Source: Lachnospiraceae bacterium
GTDB lineage: Bacteria > Bacillota > Clostridia > Lachnospirales > Lachnospiraceae
Length of the DNA: 9,727 nucleotides
NCBI GenBank assembly: GCA_003520105.1
Contig: DOVL01000269.1
Location: 1,545 to 11,271, forward strand
Direction: 5' to 3'
Part shown: positions 4,904 through 9,727 of the stretch, piece by piece
Position numbering within the stretch: position 1 is the first letter of the stretch
How the letters are laid out: every line of letters begins with the position of its first letter
The notes under the pieces: generated by a model
Told to the model about the DNA's origin: nothing
Database searches by the model: none
What the model saw: only the letters and a program-made list of their open reading frames with translations
Made by a program: the position numbers and the translations under genes

Positions 4904-7213
4904 TTATTTCTGCACAGACTTACGTTTGTATCTCTTGTTGACGTAAAGAGCCTCATCAGCCTTGATCATGACATCCTCAAGTCTGAGATCCGGCCTGCTG
5001 GTGAATTCGGTAAATCCGTAACTGAATTCGATGTAATATGGCTTTTCGCTGGTCTCGTTGATAAACTGAGAATTCTCTTCAAGAGTTCTTGTTATCCTGT
5101 TGATGGAATCCTCATCGATATCCATTGTGAAAGCAACAAACTCATCACCGCCGAATCTGGCGATTATCGATCCGTTAGGGAAGCTTGATCGGAGAGTATC
5201 GGCTATGCTGTTAAGTGCAAAGTCACCCTCCTTGTGTCCGTAAATATCATTTACCTGCTTGAGGTTATCCATATCGATGTAGGCGAAGAGCGCTTTGCGT
5301 CCGGAATTGTATGGGCTTGCAAGACTCTCCTGAGTTGCATCGAAGAAGCCGTGTCTGTTATACAGCTTGGTAAGCTCATCGGTGATATACAGATTATTGA
5401 GCAGGTCGTTCTTGATGCTTATCTCGTTCATGGTAGCTTCAAGTCTGTTCTGGATCGCATGCTGCTGCTTGATAAGCTTGATGAATTTAAGCGACGTTCC
5501 GAGCTGCAGACAGCTTGAATAAACCTGAGCGAAGGTATCCAGATCTGCCTCGCATACGAATAGACCATGCTGTTCATCATTGGTGAAGATAGGCGTAACA
5601 ACAAAGGTTGATCTTTCATCACTTAACGTATAATCATTTACAAAGATACTTTTGGTATCGATCAAATTATCGTGACCGAAGGTTGAAATCTTGCCATTAC
5701 TTGAACAGGCTTCAAATACGATCCTGTCAGGAATCTGCCAGAAACCATCTGAAAGCTGCTTCACAGGATTCTTGTCATAGAGATAGATGTATGAACTCTT
5801 AAAGCCCTTTTGATTCAGTTTATCAAGGATCAAATTAAAACACTGGATCTCGTTTCCGTTGGAAACAAGAGTATCCTTGGTTATATTTTCTGAATACCAG
5901 ATGCTGGACTTATATTTGTTGGTATCTTCATAATTGCTTCTTCCGAGCTTATATGCAAGCTGGATAACCGCAACTGTAAAGAGATCGGACAATCTGCTCT
6001 TAATATGCTCGTCCAATTCAAGAAGAGTGAGACATTCGCTCAGCTTGGCAATGGCATTGGTCATTCTGGTATGTGAGAAATAATGCTGTATGATAGGATC
6101 AACATACAGTCTGTTAAGACTGCTTATGACGTCCTCGGTTGTATATTTATTGACATCTCCTTTGGCTATTTCGGCAAACATCATGAAGAACGGATCCAGG
6201 CACTCGAAAAGCTTCTCTGAAAAGAAGGAATCGATATGCTCCTTCATGTAGAAATTCTTGAAGCAGTTCAGAAGTGTGATGCTGTCCATTCCGGAGATGG
6301 TCTTGTTTATATTTTCAATAAAGGCATTTTCAGCCAGCGGATCTGCAGGGCATGACTGACGCGGAATATACTGGGAATGAAGAACATTCAGGCTGGTTTT
6401 TCCGGTCTGTATCAGCTCTAGAGACTGATATATCGAATTGTAGCCGAGATCCATAAGGTTGTTGTCAACAGTTGTGAGAGGAGGGAACTGGCTGAGGGAT
6501 ATAATGGAGTTATCGAAACCGGTAACGAGAATATCCTTGCCAATCTCCAGACCTCTTTTATTTATAGCCTTGTAGCCGCCGATGGCCATCTGGTCGTTGG
6601 CGAAAACGATGGCTTCGATATCAGGGTTATCATCAAGGAGCTTATCAACGATGCCCTCGGTAAATTCAGAGAAATCACCGTAGGCAACCTTCTTCTCATC
6701 GAAGGCGATGCCGTTCTCCTTAAGAACTTCCTTGTAAACGTCAAAACGTTCCTTTGCATCGGCGTTTTCAAGTCGTCCGCTGACGAAACCTATCTTTGTC
6801 TTCTTATGTCCCTTGATGATGTGCTCGACAACCTCACGCATACCGGTTGAACTTTCGGTATAGAGGCAAGGATAGCCGGGAACTTCAATTTCAAGAGTGA
6901 GTATAGGCAGGTTGAAATGATCGAGAAAGGCCTTCTTATCCTGCACGGAAAGAAAGCTTCCGATGGAACCGATGGACACTATAAGAGCATCCAGCGTATC
7001 GGGAGTTGCATAGTAAAAAATAGAATTGTACTGATAATCGAAACGGGCATTTACCGGGTCATTATAAGAAGCGTTGAGAAACATTCCCGGATAGATGACA
7101 AGGTTTACGTCTGCTTCCTTGGCAGCATACATAACACCCTTGCAAACCTCGATGGCATAGCTGTTGTCCAGATGACAAGTAAAGAATCCTATGGTAGGTC
7201 TGTCCTTTTTCAC
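4904..7213 (-). CDS. Soluble LacI-type ligand-binding / GGDEF diguanylate cyclase
   Basis: A 769-residue cytoplasmic protein predicted to sense a small molecule and make c-di-GMP. Residues about 5-290 form a LacI/ribose-binding-type domain (RPTIGFFTCHLDNSYAIEV, FANDQMAIGGYKAI at 204-217, VTGFDNS at 230-236) with neither a DNA-binding helix-turn-helix nor a signal peptide. About 300-425 is helical, 450-580 looks GAF-like, and 580-612 is a coiled-coil linker. The GGDEF domain (610-763) keeps the metal site YIDMDN (645-650) and an intact RFGGDEF (GGDEF at 688-692), so it should be active. The inhibitory RxxD site is absent; PNGS occupies its place. The start is GTG at 7213 with AGGGGGG seven nt upstream; the longer ATG at 7294 has no ribosome site and adds non-conserved sequence. 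The ligand, perhaps a sugar, is inferred only from the domain family. Confidence 0.9.
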   Translation of the reverse strand: MKKDRPTIGFFTCHLDNSYAIEVCKGVMYAAKEADVNLVIYPGMFLNASYNDPVNARFDYQYNSIFYYATPDTLDALIVSIGSIGSFLSVQDKKAFLDHFNLPILTLEIEVPGYPCLYTESSTGMREVVEHIIKGHKKTKIGFVSGRLENADAKERFDVYKEVLKENGIAFDEKKVAYGDFSEFTEGIVDKLLDDNPDIEAIVFANDQMAIGGYKAINKRGLEIGKDILVTGFDNSIISLSQFPPLTTVDNNLMDLGYNSIYQSLELIQTGKTSLNVLHSQYIPRQSCPADPLAENAFIENINKTISGMDSITLLNCFKNFYMKEHIDSFFSEKLFECLDPFFMMFAEIAKGDVNKYTTEDVISSLNRLYVDPIIQHYFSHTRMTNAIAKLSECLTLLELDEHIKSRLSDLFTVAVIQLAYKLGRSNYEDTNKYKSSIWYSENITKDTLVSNGNEIQCFNLILDKLNQKGFKSSYIYLYDKNPVKQLSDGFWQIPDRIVFEACSSNGKISTFGHDNLIDTKSIFVNDYTLSDERSTFVVTPIFTNDEQHGLFVCEADLDTFAQVYSSCLQLGTSLKFIKLIKQQHAIQNRLEATMNEISIKNDLLNNLYITDELTKLYNRHGFFDATQESLASPYNSGRKALFAYIDMDNLKQVNDIYGHKEGDFALNSIADTLRSSFPNGSIIARFGGDEFVAFTMDIDEDSINRITRTLEENSQFINETSEKPYYIEFSYGFTEFTSRPDLRLEDVMIKADEALYVNKRYKRKSVQK

Positions 7214-7328
7214 GAAAATACCCCCCTGAACCGTCCGGCTGGAACAATAATCACTGAACCGGAACCAACAAAACACCTGCATGATGGATAGCACACCCCA
7301 GGGATAAATATCCCATTATTTTTCCATC
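7214..7328 (-). promoter_or_regulatory. Untranslated leader of the GGDEF gene
   Basis: If the promoter at 7335-7363 is used, the mRNA begins near 7328 and carries about 115 nt before the GTG. On the plus strand, TCCGG (7234-7238) and CCGGA (7259-7263) form a 5-bp stem, and TGAACCG occurs twice (7227-7233 and 7255-7261). I do not recognise a c-di-GMP or other riboswitch here. Confidence 0.3.
7301..7314. promoter_or_regulatory. Inverted repeat, possible operator of the GGDEF gene
   Basis: GGGATA and TATCCC flank a 2-bp AA centre. The site lies about 14-27 nt downstream of the predicted minus-strand start, a usual operator position, and a third AGGGAT on the minus strand at 7325-7330 overlaps the start region. 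It could equally be a small RNA hairpin. The binding protein is unknown. Confidence 0.3.
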
Positions 7329-7334
7329 CCTAAA

Positions 7335-7363
7335 ATTTTAACATGATGAGCGATAATAAACAA
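7335..7363 (-). promoter_or_regulatory. Candidate promoter of the GGDEF gene
   Basis: Read on the minus strand, TTGTTT (7363-7358) is followed after 17 nt by TAAAAT (7340-7335), with an extended -10 TG at 7343-7342. The -10 matches 5 of 6 positions; the -35 matches only the TTG. It points away from the purM promoter, so the two genes are divergent. Confidence 0.5.
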
Positions 7364-7373
7364 GCAAACTTTG

Positions 7374-7396
7374 TGTAAATTAACAGTAATTTTACA
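7374..7396. promoter_or_regulatory. Inverted repeat between the divergent promoters
   Basis: TGTAAATTA (7374-7382) and TAATTTTACA (7387-7396) form a palindrome around ACAG with one extra T on the right arm. It lies between the two outward-facing promoters, where a shared regulator could act on both. AT-richness makes such repeats fairly common by chance. Confidence 0.3.
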
Positions 7397-7418
7397 TTTT
7401 TTGAACAGGTGTTTCTTA

Positions 7419-7447
7419 TTTACAAAACTATTCGTTTCATGTAGAAT
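7419..7447 (+). promoter_or_regulatory. Promoter of the purMND genes
   Basis: TTTACA (7419-7424) and TAGAAT (7442-7447) are 17 nt apart, and each matches its consensus at 5 of 6 positions. Transcription should start near 7454, leaving a leader of about 80 nt before purM. Confidence 0.65.
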
Positions 7448-7479
7448 GTGTTTGTCGGAAACAGGACAGGCAAGAGCTT

Positions 7480-7492
7480 GTACCGAACCGAT
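7480..7492 (+). promoter_or_regulatory. PurBox-like site in the purM leader
   Basis: The sequence contains CCGAAC at 7483-7488, the core of the Bacillus PurR box (consensus AWWWCCGAACWWT). A degenerate opposite-facing copy, GTCGG, lies at 7454-7458, but its spacing of 24 nt differs from the usual 16-17. The flanks fit poorly, so this is only a lead. Confidence 0.2.
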
Positions 7493-7498
7493 ATGATA

Positions 7499-7518
7499 TT
7501 ACAGACAAAGTCATGTAA
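7499..7518 (+). promoter_or_regulatory. Hairpin just before the purM ribosome site
   Basis: TTACAGAC (7499-7506) pairs with GTC-A-TGTAA (7510-7518) around AAA, with one bulged A (7513). It ends 3 nt before the AGGAGG at 7522-7527, so it could influence translation. It is not a purine riboswitch by sequence. Confidence 0.25.
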
Positions 7519-7535
7519 AGTAGGAGGAAAGAAAG

Positions 7536-8561
7536 ATGGATTACAAGAATGCCGGAGTTGATATTGAAGCCGGATACAGATCGGTTGAGCTTATGAAGGA
7601 TGCTGTTAAGAGCACGGCTCGCCCTGAGGTTCTCGGTGGTATCGGTGGTTTTGCGGGAGCATTCAGCCTTGCAAAGATTAAAGAGATGGAAGACCCTGTT
7701 CTGCTTTCCGGAACGGATGGCTGCGGAACCAAGGTAAAACTGGCATTTCTCATGGATAAGCATGATACTATCGGTATCGATGCTGTTGCCATGTGTGTTA
7801 ATGATATTGCTTGTTCGGGTGGAGAACCACTTTTCTTCCTTGACTATATAGCTTGCGGAAAGAATTACCCTGAGAAGATCGCTGCCATAGTTGGCGGTGT
7901 AGCTGAAGGCTGCAGACAGTCAGAGGCTGCTCTTGTCGGTGGTGAAACAGCAGAGCATCCGGGCCTTATGCCTGAGGATGAATACGACCTTGCGGGATTT
8001 GCCGTAGGTGTTGTTGACAGAAAGGATATGATCACCGGTGAAAATATCAAACCTGGTGATACACTTATCGGTATCGCTTCAACAGGCGTTCACAGCAATG
8101 GTTTCTCACTTGTAAGAAAAGTTTTCGAGATGACCAAGGAGTCTCTTGATACATATTATGATGAACTTGGCAAGACACTCGGTGAGGCACTTATCGAGCC
8201 TACAAGAATATATGTAAAGGCTCTCAAGGCTGTTAAGGCTGCCGGAGTTACCGTTAAGGGCTGCAGCCATATTACAGGTGGTGGATTCTATGAAAATATT
8301 CCTCGTATGCTTCCTGACGGTGTTAAGGCTGTTGTTAAGAAGGATTCCTATGAGGTTCCTGCAATCTTTAAACTTCTTCAGTCTAAAGGAAATATAGAAG
8401 AGAAGATGATGTACAATACTTACAATATGGGTATCGGTATGGTTCTTGCCATCGATCCTGCAGATAAGGATAAGGTTCTTACTGCTCTTCAGAGCACAGG
8501 CGATACAGCTTATGTTATCGGTGAAGTGCAGGCAGGTGAAAAGGGAGTGGAATTATGCTGA
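7536..8561 (+). CDS. purM: Phosphoribosylformylglycinamidine cyclo-ligase (AIR synthetase)
   Basis: Fifth step of de novo purine synthesis: ATP-dependent closure of FGAM to aminoimidazole ribonucleotide in the cytoplasm. The 341-residue length is normal for PurM. The N-terminal half has GTDGCGTK (59-66), [11 protein letters not shown] (81-91), a nucleotide-binding segment, and GGETAEHPG (135-143); the C-terminal half has HSNGFSLVR (186-194) and [13 protein letters not shown] (245-257), all hallmarks of the PurM/PurL fold. Start ATG 7536 has a full AGGAGG at 7522-7527. It is the first gene after a good promoter, so purE, purC and purF, which precede purM in many Firmicutes operons, must be located elsewhere. 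Its last 7 nt overlap purN (ATGCTGA), a sign of translational coupling. Confidence 0.98.
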   Translation: MDYKNAGVDIEAGYRSVELMKDAVKSTARPEVLGGIGGFAGAFSLAKIKEMEDPVLLSGTDGCGTKVKLAFLMDKHDTIGIDAVAMCVNDIACSGGEPLFFLDYIACGKNYPEKIAAIVGGVAEGCRQSEAALVGGETAEHPGLMPEDEYDLAGFAVGVVDRKDMITGENIKPGDTLIGIASTGVHSNGFSLVRKVFEMTKESLDTYYDELGKTLGEALIEPTRIYVKALKAVKAAGVTVKGCSHITGGGFYENIPRMLPDGVKAVVKKDSYEVPAIFKLLQSKGNIEEKMMYNTYNMGIGMVLAIDPADKDKVLTALQSTGDTAYVIGEVQAGEKGVELC

Positions 8562-9148
8562 GAGTAGTTGCTCTTGTTTCCGGAGGCGGAACCAATCTTC
8601 AAGCAATAATCGACAAGATCAAGGATGGCACAGTCAAGAATGCTGAAGTAGTCGGTGTCATCAGCAATAATTATAACGTATTTTCACTCGAGAGGGCTGA
8701 GAAGGCAGGTATCCCAAATGCAGTTGTGTCACCTAAGGATTTTCCTTCACGTGATGAGTTCAACGCTGCACTGCTTGCAAAGGTTGACAGTTTCAGTCCT
8801 GATCTTATTGTGCTCGCTGGATTTCTCGTAGTAATTCCGCCTGCAATGATAGATAAATATGAAAACAGGATCATAAATATACATCCGTCACTCATACCGT
8901 CCTTCTGCGGAACCGGATATTACGGTCTGAAGGTTCATGAGGCGGCACTTGCCCGCGGAGTTAAGATCACCGGCGCAACGGTTCACTATGTTGATAAGGG
9001 AACAGATACCGGTCCGATCATCCTTCAGAAGGCAGTTGAAGTCCTTCCGGGCGACACCCCTGAAGTTCTTCAGAGAAGAGTTATGGAGCAGGCTGAGTGG
9101 AACATCCTCCCCGAAGCCATTAACATGATTGCAAACCAGAAGGCCTGA
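8555..9148 (+). CDS. purN: Phosphoribosylglycinamide formyltransferase
   Basis: Third step of purine synthesis: transfers a formyl group from 10-formyl-THF to GAR, giving FGAR. The 197-residue length is typical of Pur[12 protein letters not shown] (9-19) forms the phosphate-binding turn, [10 protein letters not shown] (108-117) supplies the catalytic Asn108 and His110, and [12 protein letters not shown] (144-155) contains the third catalytic residue, Asp147. Start ATG 8555 lies inside the end of purM, with GGGAG at 8543-8547 as its ribosome site. It depends on the folate pool, as does MetF encoded about 4 kb upstream, but the two are in separate transcription units. Confidence 0.98.
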   Translation: MLRVVALVSGGGTNLQAIIDKIKDGTVKNAEVVGVISNNYNVFSLERAEKAGIPNAVVSPKDFPSRDEFNAALLAKVDSFSPDLIVLAGFLVVIPPAMIDKYENRIINIHPSLIPSFCGTGYYGLKVHEAALARGVKITGATVHYVDKGTDTGPIILQKAVEVLPGDTPEVLQRRVMEQAEWNILPEAINMIANQKA

Positions 9149-9178
9149 ATCATAGTAATTAATAGGAGAAAAAAACAG

Positions 9179-9727
9179 ATGAAAGTATTAGTAGTTGGCG
9201 GCGGTGGCCGTGAGCATGCGATAACATGGGCAGTTGCAAAGAGCCCAAAGGTTGATAAGATCTATGCAGCACCGGGAAATGCCGGAATAGCAGAATATGC
9301 CGAGTGTGTTGACATATCCGTAATGGATGCTGAGAAGCTCCTTGCTTTCGCTAAGGAAAAGGAAGTTGATTTTGTAATAGTTGCACCTGATGATCCGCTT
9401 GCTGCAGGCGTTGCGGATGTATTTCTTGATGCCGGAATCAGAACCTTCGGACCTAGAAAGAATGCAGCTATAATCGAAGCTTCCAAGGCGTTCTCAAAGG
9501 ATCTTATGAAGAAATATAATATACCTTCTGCAGCATACGAAACCTTCGATGATGCAGATGCAGCACTTGCTTATCTTGAGACAGCTCCGATGCCAATTGT
9601 TCTCAAGGCTGACGGACTTGCTCTCGGCAAGGGTGTTCTTATCTGCAACACACTTGAAGAGGCTAAGGCCGGAGTAAAGGAGATCATGCAGGATAAGAAG
9701 TTCGGAAGCGCAGGTAACAGGATGGTT
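9179..9727 (+). CDS. purD: Phosphoribosylamine-glycine ligase (GAR synthetase), 3' end outside the window
   Basis: Second step of purine synthesis: ATP-dependent joining of phosphoribosylamine and glycine. The window holds the first 183 codons, a little under half of a usual 420-430 residue PurD, and is open to the edge. The N-terminal domain starts with MKVLVVGGGGREHAI (1-15), continues with APGNAGI (31-37), and reaches the ATP-grasp domain with GPRKNAAIIEASKAFSK (91-107), VLKADGLALGKGV (141-153) and FGSAGNRMV at the edge. Where many homologues have GPExPL, this one reads APDDPL (69-74). The start is ATG 9179 with AGGAG at 9164-9168, 10 nt upstream and 30 nt after purN, so it is in the same operon. 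Confidence 0.97.
   Translation, partial: MKVLVVGGGGREHAITWAVAKSPKVDKIYAAPGNAGIAEYAECVDISVMDAEKLLAFAKEKEVDFVIVAPDDPLAAGVADVFLDAGIRTFGPRKNAAIIEASKAFSKDLMKKYNIPSAAYETFDDADAALAYLETAPMPIVLKADGLALGKGVLICNTLEEAKAGVKEIMQDKKFGSAGNRMV

Noticed and set aside
7214..7294. 27-residue N-terminal extension of the GGDEF protein from ATG 7294
   Set aside because: There is no ribosome site before it, its Cys/Trp/Phe-rich sequence does not belong to the LacI-type fold, and a strong AGGGGGG precedes GTG 7213. It could be mistaken for a signal peptide but lacks a proper n-h-c pattern.
7214..7328. c-di-GMP riboswitch in the leader of the GGDEF gene
   Set aside because: The conserved core features of class I and class II c-di-GMP riboswitches are not visible; only one weak 5-bp stem is present.
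1..9727. CRISPR array, tRNA/rRNA genes, insertion sequences, phage or toxin-antitoxin genes
   Set aside because: No regularly spaced repeats, cloverleaf or rRNA sequence, transposase, integrase or toxin motif was seen on either strand.

Overview
The window reads as a Gram-positive, low-to-mid GC member of the Clostridia, most likely a Lachnospiraceae of the Butyrivibrio/Pseudobutyrivibrio type. This rests on strong AGGAGG-like ribosome sites, TTG and GTG starts beside them, the style of the FtsZ, PurMND and MTHFR proteins, and a soluble sugar-binding/GGDEF protein typical of that family. No gene is placed by a database search; all calls come from reading motifs.

Layout. 1-78 is the acidic tail of an upstream gene, probably ftsQ/divIB. 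199-1479 is ftsZ, with its own promoter and a strong GC-rich terminator at 1507-1533. A short hairpin-rich spacer leads to a run of four plus-strand genes: a family-2 glycosyltransferase (1620-2426), a coiled-coil protein of unknown function (2451-3305), a hot-dog acyl-CoA thioesterase that overlaps it by 29 nt (3277-3714), and methylenetetrahydrofolate reductase (3811-4662). The sporulation genes spoIIGA-sigE-sigG, which follow ftsZ in many Clostridia, are not here, which fits a non-sporulating lineage.

Between metF and the convergent gene that follows lies the most unusual element of the window, at 4726-4885: a roughly 155-nt unit that folds almost end to end into one long interrupted helix. 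Its G·U wobbles and two tandem G·A mismatches only make sense if the plus strand is the functional RNA, and a promoter-like sequence sits just upstream. I do not recognise it as a known RNA family.

4904-7213 (minus strand) encodes a soluble protein that joins a LacI-type ligand-binding domain to a GGDEF diguanylate cyclase, probably a cytoplasmic small-molecule sensor making c-di-GMP. Its promoter faces away from that of the purine genes across a 322-nt intergenic region rich in inverted repeats. From 7419 onward a good promoter drives purM (7536-8561), purN (8555-9148) and purD (9179 to the window end, truncated), which carry out three steps of de novo purine synthesis. MTHFR and PurN both belong to folate one-carbon metabolism, but nothing in the sequence shows that they are co-regulated.
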